A DNA stretch of 64,000 bases from Ramlibacter aquaticus (lineage in GTDB: Bacteria; Pseudomonadota; Gammaproteobacteria; Burkholderiales; Burkholderiaceae_C): NCBI RefSeq assembly GCF_015159745.1, contig NZ_JADDOJ010000009.1:1-64000 (forward strand), written 5' to 3'. The notes under the pieces were generated by a model. The model was not told the origin of the DNA. It ran no database searches and saw nothing but the letters and a program-made list of their open reading frames with translations. A program made the translations under genes and the position numbers. Shown in pieces: positions 24,634 to 35,926 of this stretch; the first letter of the stretch is position 1, and every line of letters begins with the position of its first letter.

Positions 24634-27330
24634 TCACTCAGGCATGGCGGGCGGCGGCCGCCGCGGCAACGTGACGATGAACTGGGCCCCGCCGCCGGAT
24701 GCATTCCGGGCCGAGATCGAGCCCTTGTGCGCATCGATCACGGCCTTCGTGATGGCAAGGCCCAAGCCGACGCCGTGGGTCGATGACTCGTTCTGGCCGC
24801 GCTTGAACTTGTCGAAGAGCTCCCCCTCATGGCCCGCCAGCTGGCCCGGCAAGCCTGCCCCATGGTCGCGCACCTTGAGCACCAGGCTGTGAGCGGTCGC
24901 ATGGGCCTCGAGCTCGACGGGGGGCTGCCCATACTTCGCGGCGTTCTCCAGCAAGTTCACGATCACACGCTCCAGGAGCGCTGCGTCGAATTCCACGAGG
25001 GGCAGATCCGGGGGGATGCTGACAATGACATCGGCCTGCGGCAGTAGATGCTCCACGGCGCGGAGCGATGAGCCGACGACTTCCTCCACGGAACCCCACT
25101 CCAGGCGCAGGTTGACGGCGCCGCTCTGCAGCCGGGCCATGTCCAGGAGATTGCTCACCATCGTATTGAGGTCTCGTGCCCGCCCGGAGACGGCCGCCGC
25201 GGCCGCCGCCTGCGCTTCGGAGAGCGGCGGCTGTGAGTGCAGCAGCGACTCCGCGATGCCGATCAACGCAGTCAGCGGCGTCCGCACGTCATGGGAAATG
25301 GCCGCCAGCAGCGCGTTGCGCAGCCGCTCGGACTCCATCTCGACCAGGGCCTTCTGCGCGATGTCGACATAGTGCACGCGTTCCAGGGCAATGGCGACCT
25401 GCCGGGCCAGGGTGTCGAGCTGCTTCTTCTGGTCAGGCGCCAGCAGGGCTGCCGGATCAGCCGGCTTGAGCGCAAGCACGCCCCGCACACGTATCGGCGC
25501 CTTCAGCGGCGCATAGTGCCAGCTCTGGGCACCCAGCGTGGATGTCGCATAGCCCGCGGGCTGTCCGTTGTTGAAGCACCAGTCCGCCACGCTGGGGTCG
25601 AACTGTTCCGGAAACTTCTCTGGCAGCGCGAGGCGATCGTGCGCGTCGCTCACCATCACGACGGCACGGCCGCCGAACTGGCGCTGCACCGCAGCCTCAC
25701 CCAATGCAACCACCTGCTCCACCAGGAGCGCTGCCGAGAGATCCCGCGTCAGTTCGAAGAGAAGCTGGGCACGGCGCTCGCGCGTGCGCGACACCTGGAC
25801 CTGGAATTGAAGTCCCGCGGTGAGCTGCCCGATCAGGAGCCCCACGATCAGCATCACGACGAATGTCACGATGTACTGGGCATCCGAAACAGCAAAGGTG
25901 AACCGCGGGGGCACGAAGAAGAAGTCGAACGCGGCAACGCTCAGGACCGCCGACAGGCCGGCCGCACCGCTGCCAAACCGGTACGCCACCGCCACCATAC
26001 CCAGCAGGAACAGCATCACGATGTTGGTCAGCTCCAGGAATGGCGCCAGTAAGGTGGCCACCGCCGTGATGGCCACGCACGCAGCTGCCGCCCAGGCGAA
26101 CCCCGGCAAGGCCGCGCGCCAGCGCCCGGCCTGGTCGCCTTCGATGTCTTGCCTCTGGACGACGGCGCCCAGCTTTCGCACGCGCTGGGTCTGGCTCACC
26201 AGGACAAGGTCCAGGCCGGGCGCGAGTTCGGCGATGCGGGAAGGGGTCGGCCGCGCGGCCCAGGATCGCCAGGAAGGCCGCGGCCGGCTCCTTCCCACGA
26301 CCAGGATGGCGCAGTTGATCTGCTGCGCATGTTCGACCAGGGCAGTGGCCGGGTCATCACCTGCGATTACCTCGGTGGTGGCCCCCAGGTCCTCCGCCAG
26401 CTTCAGCACGGCGAGCAGCCGGTCCTGCCGGTGCTGGGGAAACTTGCGCAAGCCCAGTGTCTCCACATGCACCGCATGCCAGCGCACATTCAGCTGGTTC
26501 GCCAGCCGTGCGGCGGTTCGCACGGTCTGGTCTGCGCCCTCGCCGGGCCCGATGCAGGCCAAGATGGCGCCGGACGTGTTCCACGACGGCAGGCTCCTCG
26601 ACTGCTCCACACGCCAGCTGCGAACATCCTCCTCGACATGCTCCGCGGTGCGCCGCAGCGCCATCTCACGCAAGGCGATGAGATTGCCCTTGCGGAAGAA
26701 GTTCTGGGCGGCGCGTTCCGCCTGTTGGGGCAGGTAGACCTTACCGGCCTTCAGCCGTTGCAGCAGTTCATCCGGCGTGACGTCGACCAGGATGACTTCA
26801 TCGGCATCGTCGAGCACCGCGTCGGGCACCGTCTCATTCACCCGGATCCCGGTGATTGCACCCACCGTGCCATTCAGGCTCTCCAGATGCTGCACATTCA
26901 GGGTGGACCAGACGTCGATGCCGGCATCCAGCAGCTCCCGGACGTCCTGCCAGCGCTTGGGATGCCTGGAGCCCGGCACATTGGAATGCGCAAGTTCATC
27001 CACGAGCAGGATCTCCGGCTTGCGTGCAAGCGCGGCATCGAGGTCGAACTCCGGGATGGCGCGGTCGTGATAGGCCAGCTGCCGTCGCGGCAGTTGCGGC
27101 AGGCCCTCCACCAGCTGCGCCGTTTCACCCCGGCCATGTGTCTCCACCAGGCCGACGACCACATCGTGTCCGGCGCCGAGCGCACGCTGTGCGGCAGCCA
27201 GCATGGCAAAGGTCTTGCCCACCCCCGCGTTGGCACCAAAGTAGATCCGCAGCTGCCCCTGCCTCGCGCGGCCCTCTTCCCGCCGGAGCTGCTCCAGCAA
27301 TTCGTCGGGATCCGGGCGTGTGTCGCTCAC
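24634..27330 (-). CDS. kdpD: KdpD sensor histidine kinase
   Basis: An 898-residue inner-membrane sensor. The N-terminal KdpD domain has a Walker A site ([13 protein letters not shown]) and Walker-B-like [13 protein letters not shown]; a Usp-type domain follows (about 250-370), then four close transmembrane helices (about 405-500), a GAF-like region, and the kinase core with the phosphorylated histidine in [14 protein letters not shown] and an ATP-binding domain ([29 protein letters not shown]). It senses K+ and phosphorylates KdpE. Its start overlaps the kdpC stop by 4 bases. Confidence 0.95.
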   Translation of the reverse strand: MSDTRPDPDELLEQLRREEGRARQGQLRIYFGANAGVGKTFAMLAAAQRALGAGHDVVVGLVETHGRGETAQLVEGLPQLPRRQLAYHDRAIPEFDLDAALARKPEILLVDELAHSNVPGSRHPKRWQDVRELLDAGIDVWSTLNVQHLESLNGTVGAITGIRVNETVPDAVLDDADEVILVDVTPDELLQRLKAGKVYLPQQAERAAQNFFRKGNLIALREMALRRTAEHVEEDVRSWRVEQSRSLPSWNTSGAILACIGPGEGADQTVRTAARLANQLNVRWHAVHVETLGLRKFPQHRQDRLLAVLKLAEDLGATTEVIAGDDPATALVEHAQQINCAILVVGRSRPRPSWRSWAARPTPSRIAELAPGLDLVLVSQTQRVRKLGAVVQRQDIEGDQAGRWRAALPGFAWAAAACVAITAVATLLAPFLELTNIVMLFLLGMVAVAYRFGSGAAGLSAVLSVAAFDFFFVPPRFTFAVSDAQYIVTFVVMLIVGLLIGQLTAGLQFQVQVSRTRERRAQLLFELTRDLSAALLVEQVVALGEAAVQRQFGGRAVVMVSDAHDRLALPEKFPEQFDPSVADWCFNNGQPAGYATSTLGAQSWHYAPLKAPIRVRGVLALKPADPAALLAPDQKKQLDTLARQVAIALERVHYVDIAQKALVEMESERLRNALLAAISHDVRTPLTALIGIAESLLHSQPPLSEAQAAAAAAVSGRARDLNTMVSNLLDMARLQSGAVNLRLEWGSVEEVVGSSLRAVEHLLPQADVIVSIPPDLPLVEFDAALLERVIVNLLENAAKYGQPPVELEAHATAHSLVLKVRDHGAGLPGQLAGHEGELFDKFKRGQNESSTHGVGLGLAITKAVIDAHKGSISARNASGGGAQFIVTLPRRPPPAMPE

Positions 27331-27908
27331 TGCATCGCATCCAGTGCAAGGTTCAGGCGCAGCACGTTCACGCGCGGCTCACCCAGGAAACCCATGAGGA
27401 GTCCCTCGGTGTTGGCATCCACGATCGCCTGGACGCGGGCCGGTGGCAGGCCCCGGGCCCTGGCGACACGACGGACCTGGTAGTTCGCGGCTGCCACGCT
27501 GATGTGGGGATCCAGCCCGCTGCCGGAAGCCGTCACCAGGTCGATCGGGACGGGCGCCGTATTCCCCGGGTCTGCGGCGCGCAGCGCTTCAACGCGCCCT
27601 TTCACGGCATCCGCGAGCGCCGGGTTGGCAGGGCCGAGGTTCGAGCCGCCGGACGAGCCGCCGTTGTAGGGTTGCGGCGAAGTGGCTGACGGCCGGCTCC
27701 AGAAATGCTTCGGATCGCTGAAGGATTGCCCGATCAGCTCCGAGCCGATCACCCGGCCGTCCTTGCCTGCGATGAGGCTGCCGTGGGATTCCCTGGGAAA
27801 GAGCGCCTGCGCCGCACCTGTGACCACCAGAGGGTAAAGCACACCGGTGACCAGGGCCAGTACGGCAAAGAGCAGCACCAGGGGACGAATCTCGGACTTG
27901 ATGTTCAT
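27327..27908 (-). CDS. kdpC: KdpC subunit of the K+-transporting ATPase
   Basis: A 193-residue subunit with one N-terminal membrane helix ([20 protein letters not shown]) and a periplasmic domain that carries family motifs [43 protein letters not shown] and the final [11 protein letters not shown]. It stabilises the KdpAB complex and raises ATP affinity. Length is normal. It is coupled to kdpD by an ATGA overlap. Confidence 0.95.
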   Translation of the reverse strand: MNIKSEIRPLVLLFAVLALVTGVLYPLVVTGAAQALFPRESHGSLIAGKDGRVIGSELIGQSFSDPKHFWSRPSATSPQPYNGGSSGGSNLGPANPALADAVKGRVEALRAADPGNTAPVPIDLVTASGSGLDPHISVAAANYQVRRVARARGLPPARVQAIVDANTEGLLMGFLGEPRVNVLRLNLALDAMQ

Positions 27909-27919
27909 GACGATTCCCT

Positions 27920-30082
27920 TCAGACCATGCCCGTTGCTGCCAGCACCAGGTCGATCGCCTTGATGCCGATGAACGGGACGACGATGCCTCCCACGCCGTA
28001 GATGGCGAGGTTGCGCCTCAGGAGGCTCGCCGCGCCGATGGCACGGTAGCGAACGCCCCGCAGCGCCAGCGGGATGAGCGCGAAGATCACCAGCGCATTG
28101 AAGATGACGGCGGAGAGGATGGCCGACTGGGGGCTCGCCAGGTGCATGACGTTGAGCTGCGAGAGCTGCGGATAGGTCGTGACAAAAATCGCCGGGATGA
28201 TCGCGAAGTACTTGGCGATGTCGTTGGCAATGGAGAAGGTCGTGAGCGAGCCGCGCGTCATCAGCAGCGCCTTGCCCGTCTCGACGACTTCGAGCAGCTT
28301 GGTCGGGTCGGAATCGAGGTCGACCATGTTGGCGGCCTCCTTGGCCGCCTGGGTACCGCTGTTCATCGCCACCGCCACGTCGGCCTGCGCCAGCGCAGGC
28401 GCGTCGTTCGTGCCGTCACCGGTCATCGCCACCAGGCGTCCCTGCGCCTGGTATTCACGGATCAGCTTGAGCTTCGCTTCGGGGGTCGCTTCCGCCAGGA
28501 AGTCGTCGACGCCCGCTTCCGCTGCGATCGCCGCAGCCGTGAGCTTGTTGTCACCCGTCACCATGATGGTCTTGATCCCCATGCGGCGCAGTTCTGCGAA
28601 CCTGTCGCGAATGCCGCTCTTGACCACGTCCTTGAGCTCCACGGCGCCCAGCACCGTATGCCCTTCGCAGACCACCAGGGGTGTGCTGCCGCGGCGCGCG
28701 ATCTCGTCCGCCACCCGGGCCACCTCGGCCGGCATGGCGCCACCTTGGGCTTCCACATGCCTGCGGATGGCGTCAACCGCGCCCTTTCGAAGCACCCGGG
28801 GCATGGCAGCGTGCTGCGGGATGTCCACGCCGCTCATGCGGGTCTGTGCCGAGAATGGAATGAACACGGCGTCCTCGATGGAGCCCAGCGCCACGTCCAT
28901 GCGCCGCGCCAGCTCCACGATGCTTCGGCCCTCGGGCGTCTCGTCCGGCAGTGAAGCGGCCATCGCCACCCGGGCGAGGTCCTCCTCAGGCACACCCGGT
29001 GCGGCATGGAAGCTGGAGGCCTGGCGATTCCCGAACGTGATGGTGCCGGTCTTGTCCAGCAGCATCACGTCGACATCGCCCGCCGCTTCCACCGCCCGTC
29101 CCGAGGTGGCGATCACGTTGGCCTGCATCATCCGGCTCATGCCGGCCACCCCGATCGCCGACAACAAGCCGCCGATGGTGGTCGGGATCAGGCACACCAG
29201 CAATGCGATCAAGGCGGTGATGGTGACCACGGTGCCGGATTTCATGGCGTCGACCGCGTACATGGAGTACGGCAGCAGGGTGACGGTGACGAGCAGGAAG
29301 ACGATGGTGAGCGCCACCAGCAGGATGGTCAGCGCAATCTCGTTCGGCGTCTTCTTGCGCTTGGCGCCCTCCACCATGCTGATCATGCGGTCGAGAAAGG
29401 ATTCACCAGGATTGACGCTCACGCGCGCCACCAGCCAGTCGGACAGCACCCGCGTGCCGCCCGTCACCGAGGAGAAGTCACCGCCTGCTTCACGCACCAC
29501 GGGTGCGGATTCGCCCGCGATCGCGCTCTCGTCCACGGCCGCAACGCCCTCGATGACCTCCCCGTCCAGGGGAATGAAGTCGTGGGCCTCCACCAGCACG
29601 ACATCGCCCTTTCGAAGCTCGGAGGCATGGCAGGGCAGCCACTTCAACCCGTGGTAACGCACCGCCTGCTTCGCCTCGAAGCGCTTTGCCCAGGTGTCCT
29701 TCTTCAGGCTGCGAAGGCTGGCCGCCTGGGCCTTGCTTCGGCCTTCGGCGAGGGCTTCGGCAAAGTTCGCGAACAAGACGGTGAACCAGAGCCAGATGGC
29801 CACGCTCAAGGTGAACCAGGCGGGTGCATCACCGCCGCCCTGCAGCGACTGGGCCCAGAGCAGCGTCGTGACGATGCTGCCGATGTAGACCACGAACATG
29901 ACGGGATTCGCGAGCTGGACACCGGGCTTGAGCTTGGTGATGCTGGCCAGCAGGGCCGGCTTCACGAGCGCCGGGTCCATGAGCCGCAGCTGGCGTTCCT
30001 GGTTCCTGAGGATGGCGGCCACATGGGCGTCCCCGGGCTGTGCGGAAGCCGGCGCGCCGGCAAGGGAGTCGTTGTTGTTCAT
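27920..30082 (-). CDS. kdpB: KdpB, P-type ATPase catalytic subunit
   Basis: A 720-residue P-type ATPase. The phosphorylation loop is [17 protein letters not shown], the actuator motif is AGESAPV, and the hinge is [16 protein letters not shown]. About seven membrane helices flank these. It couples ATP hydrolysis to K+ import through KdpA. The first 25 residues are a little longer than in E. coli. It follows kdpA by 10 bases. Confidence 0.95.
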   Translation of the reverse strand: MNNNDSLAGAPASAQPGDAHVAAILRNQERQLRLMDPALVKPALLASITKLKPGVQLANPVMFVVYIGSIVTTLLWAQSLQGGGDAPAWFTLSVAIWLWFTVLFANFAEALAEGRSKAQAASLRSLKKDTWAKRFEAKQAVRYHGLKWLPCHASELRKGDVVLVEAHDFIPLDGEVIEGVAAVDESAIAGESAPVVREAGGDFSSVTGGTRVLSDWLVARVSVNPGESFLDRMISMVEGAKRKKTPNEIALTILLVALTIVFLLVTVTLLPYSMYAVDAMKSGTVVTITALIALLVCLIPTTIGGLLSAIGVAGMSRMMQANVIATSGRAVEAAGDVDVMLLDKTGTITFGNRQASSFHAAPGVPEEDLARVAMAASLPDETPEGRSIVELARRMDVALGSIEDAVFIPFSAQTRMSGVDIPQHAAMPRVLRKGAVDAIRRHVEAQGGAMPAEVARVADEIARRGSTPLVVCEGHTVLGAVELKDVVKSGIRDRFAELRRMGIKTIMVTGDNKLTAAAIAAEAGVDDFLAEATPEAKLKLIREYQAQGRLVAMTGDGTNDAPALAQADVAVAMNSGTQAAKEAANMVDLDSDPTKLLEVVETGKALLMTRGSLTTFSIANDIAKYFAIIPAIFVTTYPQLSQLNVMHLASPQSAILSAVIFNALVIFALIPLALRGVRYRAIGAASLLRRNLAIYGVGGIVVPFIGIKAIDLVLAATGMV

Positions 30083-30092
30083 GATGGGGCCC

Positions 30093-31889
30093 TCACTTTC
30101 CGCCGTACAGCATCAGGTGTTCCGCACCCGGGCCCAGGGCCAGGGCAGGCACGTAGTTCAGCAGCCCGATCAGGGCGACACAGCCGACCAGCAGCACGAC
30201 GAACAGCAATCCGTGCGTGGGCATCGTTCCCGGCCCGACAGGAATGCGCTTCTTTGCGGCGAAGGAGCCCGCCATGGCCAGCACCGGGACAATGATCCCG
30301 AAGCGCCCGAGCCACATCACGATCGCCAGGGCCGCGTTGTAGAACGGGCTGTTCGCGGACAGCCCGCCGAACGCGCTCCCGTTGTTGTTGGCTGCCGAGC
30401 TGAATGCATACAGCACCTCGGAAAAGCCATGCGCCGCGGGGTTCGCGATGCCGGCGCGACCTGCTTCTGTCATGAGGGCGACAGCGGTGCCGACCAGGAC
30501 AAGGAGTGGCGTCACGAGAATCGCGATCGACGTCATCTTCATCTCGTACGATTCGATCTTCTTGCCCAGGTATTCCGGGGTCCGCCCGATCATCAGCCCG
30601 GCAATGAAGACCGCAAGGATGGCGAACACCAGCATGCCGTACAGGCCGGATCCCACGCCGCCGACGACCACCTCGCCGAGCTGGATGTTGACCAGGGGCA
30701 CCATGCCGCCCAGGGGCATGAAGCTGTCGTGCATGCCATTCACGGCGCCGCAAGACGCATCCGTGGTGATCGTGGCGAAGAGCGCGGTCTGCACAATGCC
30801 GAAGCGCGCCTCCTTGCCTTCCATGTTTCCGCCCGGCTGGCCGGGGCTCGCCGCCTGGTCGACCATCAGGCTGGCGAACTGCGGGTTGGCCTGCTGTTCG
30901 TAATGGGTTGTCGCGATGTCACCTGCGACAAACATCAGCGCCATGGCAATGAAGACGGCCCAGCCCTGGCGACGATCGCCCACCATGTGGCCGAAGGTGA
31001 AGCACAGGGCGGCACCGATCAGGAAGATCGCCAGCATCTGCACGAAATTGGTGAGGGCGCTGGGGTTCTCATAGGGGTGCGCGCTGTTGGCATTGAAGAA
31101 CCCGCCTCCGTTCGTGCCAAGCATCTTGATCGCAACCTGTGAGGCGACCGGGCCCATCGGCAGGATCTGGACTTGCGTGGACTTGTCCTCGAGGACGATC
31201 TCCCCCTTGGCGTCCTTCACCGGCTGCCCGTCCGCCCCGAGCCTGGGCTCCTGGTACCTGACCGGCTCCAGCGTCCTGGCTTCCTGGTAGGCGTCGAGGC
31301 TTTGCACCGAGCCTTGCTGTACCTGGACGATGGCGATCACGAACGAGATGGGAAGCAGGATCCACAAGGTGGCCCTGCAAAGGTCGACCCATGCATTGCC
31401 CACGGTCGCGGATGAGTGCCGGGCCAGGCCCCGGATCAGGGCGATGGCTACGGCGATGCCGGTGGCGGCCGACAGGAAGTTCTGCACGGTCAGTCCCAGC
31501 ATCTGCGTGAGATAGCTCATCGAGTTCTCACCGGCATACGCCTGCCAGTTCGTGTTCGTGACGAAACTGATGGCGGTGTTGAAGGACAGGTCGGGCGACA
31601 GCCCCTCGAATTTCTGCGGATTCAGCGGCAGCCAGAATTGCAGGCGCTGCAGAAGGTAGAGAAACAGCACACCCAGGCCGTTGAACAGCAGCACGACCAT
31701 TGCGTAGCGCAGCCAGCTCATTCCCGCGCCGGCATCGATGCCGCACAGGCGGAAGAGGGGCGCCTCCACGCGACGGGTCCACGCCAGCTTTCCCTCCATC
31801 ACGTTCGCGATGAATCGGCCCAGAGGCAGCGCGAGCGCGACGAGTACGGCCAGGTAGAGACCAAGCAGCATCCAAGCTTCGGATGTCAT
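30093..31889 (-). CDS. kdpA: KdpA, potassium channel-like subunit
   Basis: A 598-residue inner-membrane protein that binds and passes K+. Selectivity-type loops are visible ([53 protein letters not shown]). The ATG at 31889 is chosen because GGAGGACCT lies directly before it, even though the frame is open 27 bases upstream. The kdpF stop overlaps this start by 3 bases (ATGA). Confidence 0.95.
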   Translation of the reverse strand: MTSEAWMLLGLYLAVLVALALPLGRFIANVMEGKLAWTRRVEAPLFRLCGIDAGAGMSWLRYAMVVLLFNGLGVLFLYLLQRLQFWLPLNPQKFEGLSPDLSFNTAISFVTNTNWQAYAGENSMSYLTQMLGLTVQNFLSAATGIAVAIALIRGLARHSSATVGNAWVDLCRATLWILLPISFVIAIVQVQQGSVQSLDAYQEARTLEPVRYQEPRLGADGQPVKDAKGEIVLEDKSTQVQILPMGPVASQVAIKMLGTNGGGFFNANSAHPYENPSALTNFVQMLAIFLIGAALCFTFGHMVGDRRQGWAVFIAMALMFVAGDIATTHYEQQANPQFASLMVDQAASPGQPGGNMEGKEARFGIVQTALFATITTDASCGAVNGMHDSFMPLGGMVPLVNIQLGEVVVGGVGSGLYGMLVFAILAVFIAGLMIGRTPEYLGKKIESYEMKMTSIAILVTPLLVLVGTAVALMTEAGRAGIANPAAHGFSEVLYAFSSAANNNGSAFGGLSANSPFYNAALAIVMWLGRFGIIVPVLAMAGSFAAKKRIPVGPGTMPTHGLLFVVLLVGCVALIGLLNYVPALALGPGAEHLMLYGGK

Positions 31890-31984
31890 AGGTCCTCCGC
31901 GAACAGCAGGGCCCACAGCAGATAGGCCATGAGTGCCGCCGTGAGAAAGCCGGCGAATCCGTAGATCACATGCGCGGTATTCAT
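31886..31984 (-). CDS. kdpF: KdpF small subunit
   Basis: A 32-residue single-helix peptide ([20 protein letters not shown] then [12 protein letters not shown]). KdpF stabilises the KdpABC complex in the membrane. Its start and stop both overlap neighbours in ATGA form, so it is coupled to the small gene before it and to kdpA after it. Confidence 0.85.
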   Translation of the reverse strand: MNTAHVIYGFAGFLTAALMAYLLWALLFAEDL

Positions 31985-32085
31985 GCGCTTCTCACGCCCT
32001 TGCGCTGCAGGGCATCGACACCCCACGCCATCGCCACCATCAGCAGCCACAGAGCGGCTGAAGCCATGAGGAAGATTGCGTCCAA
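31981..32085 (-). CDS. Small membrane protein heading the kdp operon
   Basis: A 34-residue peptide ([20 protein letters not shown] then [14 protein letters not shown]). The start is a TTG at 32085 with GGAG eight bases before. It has one hydrophobic helix and a basic C-terminus. It overlaps kdpF in ATGA form, so it is the first cistron of kdp. Similar short leader genes occur before kdpF in related bacteria, to my knowledge unnamed. It might be an accessory subunit. Confidence 0.65.
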   Translation of the reverse strand: MDAIFLMASAALWLLMVAMAWGVDALQRKGVRSA

Positions 32086-32165
32086 GACCGTTTCTCCAAG
32101 TGATGAAGCAGGAAGGAAGTCTCGGTGCGATCGCAGAAAAAAGCTGAAAAGATCGCGGTGCGTCC

Positions 32166-32182
32166 CGCAAAGAAAGCATAAA
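32166..32182 (-). promoter_or_regulatory. Candidate KdpE operator
   Basis: On the minus strand the sequence TTTATGCTTTCTTTGCG lies about 80 bases before the first kdp cistron. It resembles the E. coli KdpE target TTTATACTTTTTTTACA at 12 of 17 positions as aligned by eye. A second T-rich stretch and repeated GATCGC (32129-32134, 32151-32156) lie between it and the operon. Confidence 0.55.
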
Positions 32183-32185
32183 AAT

Positions 32186-33009
32186 CTGCCGGTTGCGAGA
32201 CGGCGGGCCGCTTTTTCCAACGAACAATTCGGCTGTGCTTGACCCATGGTTGGGACAGCGAACGGGAGCCTGAGTACTCCTTTCCACGGCCCTGCCGGAG
32301 AGGACCTCAAGGACTAGGCTAGCCGGGCCGGCTGGCTGCGTAAAAGTTGCCGCTTGATCTAGGTCGCCCCTGCGGCGTGTTGCTGTAAGGGCTTGGGTGG
32401 CGGTTCCGTTTCGATTGCCGCTATAGAGCATGGTGCTTCCAACTTCATGAGGAACTCACCATGCGTAGACCACGTTCAACCTAGACCTTGGGGTGCCTGC
32501 TTGTTTAGAAGCCGCCGCTGAAGCCGAAGTAGATGTGGTCACTTCGAACCCGCCTTCAGCTCGCGGACAATGCTTGCGATTTGGAACTTTGCATCGGCGG
32601 ACCAAGGCGACTTTGATCTAGAAGAGGATCTGTCTGGCCCCAGCCGGGACGGAATTCACTGGGCGACACCAGCAATCCGCGCTGATCACGGGATGTTCCA
32701 GAATGGGTCGCGTGCCTTTGGCGTCGCGAGTCCCCTTGTGATTGGCCTACAACCGGTGCACCCAAGCAGCGGCCATTCGAGACAGCGTCGGTCGCAGAGC
32801 TGAACGGCCGCTTGGTGCCGGTCAGCGTAAGTACGTCTGCCGGCCACCAGCGTCGGCAATCGCTGCGAAGCAGTCAGTCACGAGGCAAGTAGATCGGGCG
32901 TCTGCTTCCGACCTAAAGCGGACACTGTTCGCGGAGCGACTCAGATTTCTTCGCCTTGAGACGCTTCACGTAGCCTTTAGCAGGCCGCGCAGTGCTTTGA
33001 CCCAGGCGA
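32186..33009. other. Long non-coding stretch upstream of kdp
   Basis: More than 800 bases with no reading frame I would accept on either strand. Its right end abuts a decayed TonB-receptor fragment, so it is probably a decayed or rearranged region rather than a functional regulatory one. Confidence 0.45.
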
Positions 33010-33014
33010 CCGTA

Positions 33015-33203
33015 TGCTATTGAGGTCCGCGTCTAACCCGCGGATATTGATGTAGCGGCTTCTCAGTATCAGAGTCGGACGAAATCTAAGGGATGTGACG
33101 AATCGATTCCGCAATGTTGACTTAGGGAAGCTTGCGCATTTGCTCGACCGTCATCAAGTTGATAAGGTTCAGTGCTTCCTCCTGAGCCAGACGCGCTGAC
33201 CTG
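33015..33203 (-). pseudogene. Decayed copy of TonB-receptor plug-domain DNA
   Basis: This stretch can be aligned base by base with 19671-19856 of the receptor gene (plug region): shared runs include GGAAGCTTGCGCAT, TGCTCGACCGTCATCA and GTGCTTCCTCCTGAGCCAG. Many substitutions and small losses have accumulated (for example TAA-like changes in place of coding codons), and neither end of a receptor gene is present. It is a relic of a related receptor, in the same orientation as the intact one. Confidence 0.8.
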
Positions 33204-33295
33204 GGATATGGCCAAGGCGGTGAGTGTCAGTCCCGCCAGAACGTCGCGGAGATCGTCCGTGTCGCAAATGCAAGCGAGGGCCTTCAGCTCCACTT

Positions 33296-34465
33296 CTAGC
33301 GCGTTCCGTGGATCTCCACATCCACCCGGCGATCGGGCGCCAGACAAGCGATCAGCGCCGGGGTCGGTGCCCTGCCGCGACAATACTGCGCTTCAGTCAC
33401 TGGATGAGCCTCGCCCTCCCCGCTCACCACGATCTTCTGTGCCGGCACGGCGCCTGTCTGTACCAGATAGTTCCTCACGGCCGCCGCCCGCCGGTATGAG
33501 AGCGACGCGTTGTAGCGCGGCGATCCGATTCGGTCCGTGTGGCCAGTCACCTGCACGGTGTCGTATTGGACCTCCTTGAGATCGTTCGCCAGCTTGTCCA
33601 GCGATCGCTGGCTAGTCGGCTTCAAGGCCGATTTGTCGAAGTCGAAAAGAGAATCGGCCGATAGGCTGACCCGCGACAGGATCAGGGGTTCCACTGGCAC
33701 CGTCGGCGGTGGCGGGAGAGTCGCCTGGGGGATCGCCGCAGCAGACAGTGGAATCGGCTTTGGCGACGCGGCAACCGCAGCGACAGGACGCGATGCCGGC
33801 GACACACCGAAGTGATAGACCAGCCCGACCGACACCATGTCGACATTGCCGCGGTTGCCCACTGCGTCCTTGATGCGATAGCGCTCACCTTCGAGGCGTA
33901 CGGCCAGGCGCTCAGTCAGATCGTAGTTCAGGCCAATGCCGTACTTGATGCCGGTCGAACGTTGGCTGGGCGTAGCGCTTGCATAGGGGATGCGTGCAGC
34001 ACCAGTCGCGCTGAACTGATCGGTGACCCGCGTCGAGGTCACGCCAACGCGCCCGAACGCTGAGAGTTTTTCCATCAGCGGCAGGGTGCCGACAAGGTCG
34101 GCATCCCAGCCCTTGACGCGCATCTCGCCGGTCAGAGATCCGGCGGGAGAAGAAGACGCGGTGTAGCCGAACTTCCCCAGGTCAAAGTAGCCGAACTCCA
34201 GCCCGAAGTACGGATTGATCTGGTAGCCACCGAACAGCTTGCCCCCGTTGCCGCTGTCCCGATTCTGGATGCCTGTGGTGCCCAGCCCTTCGCCGCCGAG
34301 CCCGCTGGTAATGCGTGCATCGTCGATGGTGACGCGTGTTCGACCGAGGCTACCACCGGCATACCAGCCCCCGGAAACCGCAGGCTGTGCGCTTACGGAT
34401 AGGGGCCCTACGAGTGCGAGTGCAGCCGCGACGAGGACCATCGGTGATTTTGATTTGAACGTCAT
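33296..34465 (-). CDS. OmpA-family outer-membrane protein
   Basis: A 389-residue protein. A signal peptide (residues 1-26, VSA-QP) is followed by an OmpA-like 8-strand barrel (about 30-235: GGWYAGGSLGRTRVTIDD, GYQINPYFGLEFGYFDLG), a Pro/Ala linker, and a peptidoglycan-binding OmpA C-terminal domain (DSLFDFDKSALKP; VTGHTDRIGSPRYNASLSYR; final RRVDVEI) whose D and R residues bind diaminopimelate. It anchors the outer membrane to peptidoglycan. It is 33 bases downstream of the DUF3494 lipoprotein gene, in the same direction. Confidence 0.9.
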   Translation of the reverse strand: MTFKSKSPMVLVAAALALVGPLSVSAQPAVSGGWYAGGSLGRTRVTIDDARITSGLGGEGLGTTGIQNRDSGNGGKLFGGYQINPYFGLEFGYFDLGKFGYTASSSPAGSLTGEMRVKGWDADLVGTLPLMEKLSAFGRVGVTSTRVTDQFSATGAARIPYASATPSQRSTGIKYGIGLNYDLTERLAVRLEGERYRIKDAVGNRGNVDMVSVGLVYHFGVSPASRPVAAVAASPKPIPLSAAAIPQATLPPPPTVPVEPLILSRVSLSADSLFDFDKSALKPTSQRSLDKLANDLKEVQYDTVQVTGHTDRIGSPRYNASLSYRRAAAVRNYLVQTGAVPAQKIVVSGEGEAHPVTEAQYCRGRAPTPALIACLAPDRRVDVEIHGTR

Positions 34466-34498
34466 GAATTTTTCCTTCGTGTCGAGTGCCGAGCTGGA

Positions 34499-35443
34499 TC
34501 AGGGAACGTTGATCACGGTGTTGACCATGGTCACGGAGGCATTGAGTGAGAGGATGCGGCCATCGATGGTCGCGAGCGTTGCGTTGCCCGGCGTCGATAC
34601 GGAGGCCCCCTGCTGGGCGATCAGGGTCCCGACCATGATGCCCCCACCTGCGGCGTTGATGGTCGCGGCACTGCCAACCTGCCAGAACACGTTCTTGGCC
34701 TGCGCACCGTTGACCAGGATCACGTTGGCGGGAAAGGCCGCACCGGGGCCACCGACCGTCAGCGTGGACGCCATCTGGAAGACCCATGCCGCATTGGGAT
34801 CGCCCTGCCCGTCCAGCGTCAGATCACCGCCCTGAATCATGAAGGACCCGGGGGCCGAGGTGTAAGTGCCCGGCGCAAGCGTGAGCCCGGCGAGGTTACC
34901 CGTTCCGCCGCCTGCGGCGGGGCCCGGTGGCTTTGCCGCGAGCGCGTTGTAGGCGGCCAGCGCATCGGCACGAGCCTGAAGGGCAGTGGCCGCTGTCGAT
35001 GCTGTGCCCTCGGTAGGACAGTTGACAGTCGGCGGCGGAGCTGCTGTGAACACGCCAGCCTGAACGCTGCCAATGTTGCTTCCGGTCTCTGTGTAGGTGC
35101 AGCCAGGACCTGCGTCATGAAAGCCAGTCACCAAGGTCGAAGCCGCCGTGGTGCCGATGGCGCCGTTGTTGATGACGGTACTGACGCCCTGGTTCGTGAT
35201 ACCTGCGGAGCCACCGAAGGCACCGAAAGGCAGAGCACCACCCAACGCGACGACAGACGACACCGCAGGTGACGCAGGAGTGACACCCGGCGTCGCTGGG
35301 GCAAGAGGAGTGTTGAGGGCGGGGTATGCCGAGCCGTCGAAGCCCAGAACGGGATCACGGTCACCACCGCCACAGGCGGCGACCGTGCACAGGAGCAAGG
35401 CAGCCGCGAGAGATCGCGCGGCGTGTGAAGAAGAGGGATACAT
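34499..35443 (-). CDS. Ice-binding-like (DUF3494) surface lipoprotein
   Basis: A 314-residue protein starting at the ATG at 35443 (AAGGA before it). The lipobox is V-A-A-C followed by GGGDRDP. The domain (from about residue 65) shows the DUF3494 pattern: LGGALPFGAFGGSAGITNQG, then NLAGLTLAPGTYTS, LTLDGQGDPNAAWVFQMAST, and the NVFWQVG and GTLIAQQ blocks of the right-handed beta-helix. Such proteins bind ice or act as adhesins. In this context, with an OmpA partner downstream, an adhesive surface role is as likely as ice binding. Confidence 0.85.
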   Translation of the reverse strand: MYPSSSHAARSLAAALLLCTVAACGGGDRDPVLGFDGSAYPALNTPLAPATPGVTPASPAVSSVVALGGALPFGAFGGSAGITNQGVSTVINNGAIGTTAASTLVTGFHDAGPGCTYTETGSNIGSVQAGVFTAAPPPTVNCPTEGTASTAATALQARADALAAYNALAAKPPGPAAGGGTGNLAGLTLAPGTYTSAPGSFMIQGGDLTLDGQGDPNAAWVFQMASTLTVGGPGAAFPANVILVNGAQAKNVFWQVGSAATINAAGGGIMVGTLIAQQGASVSTPGNATLATIDGRILSLNASVTMVNTVINVP

Positions 35444-35710
35444 GAAGTCCTTGAGGCAAGAGAACCGGCATCCGCAGAGTTGCGAATGGAGGGGGTGTCC
35501 ATTGAACGGCACTTGGTCGGCGTTCAGGGCAGAAGGACAGCTTAGGTCAGCGGTTGTGATTCGTCTGTACGCTGGCGCACCGTTGGGGAGATGGATGCCC
35601 GTTCACCAGCCAGCTCCCGGAAGGTCACCCCTCGATGAAGAGATCTCATCAAGGCCGCACCGGCACTCACCGCCGGGCGACGCCTGACATCGTTGAGAAA
35701 TTGCTTCCCG

Positions 35711-35737
35711 GTTGACCCGGGTTTGACACAGGTCAAC
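35711..35737. promoter_or_regulatory. Operator-like inverted repeat in the 35444-35926 gap
   Basis: GTTGACC (35711-35717) and GGTCAAC (35731-35737) are exact inverted copies with a 13-base spacer that contains TTGACA (35723-35728), a good -35 element reading towards the gene at 35927. The symmetry suits a dimeric regulator. The rest of the 480-base gap shows no gene. Confidence 0.45.
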
Positions 35738-35926
35738 TCAACTATCGATGCTGCCTGCAAGCATCCCAGCATCAAGATGTCTTCCGGAGGCTCTTGCGTA
35801 GCCTAAGGTTGAATGCGAGGTATGGCGCCTTTTACCTAGCTTCGATAGGCATAAGACCTACACGAGCTGCACCGGCGAAACATAGTCTCTGCATGCGGGC
35901 GATCAACCTGCCTGGGGGAGAACGGG

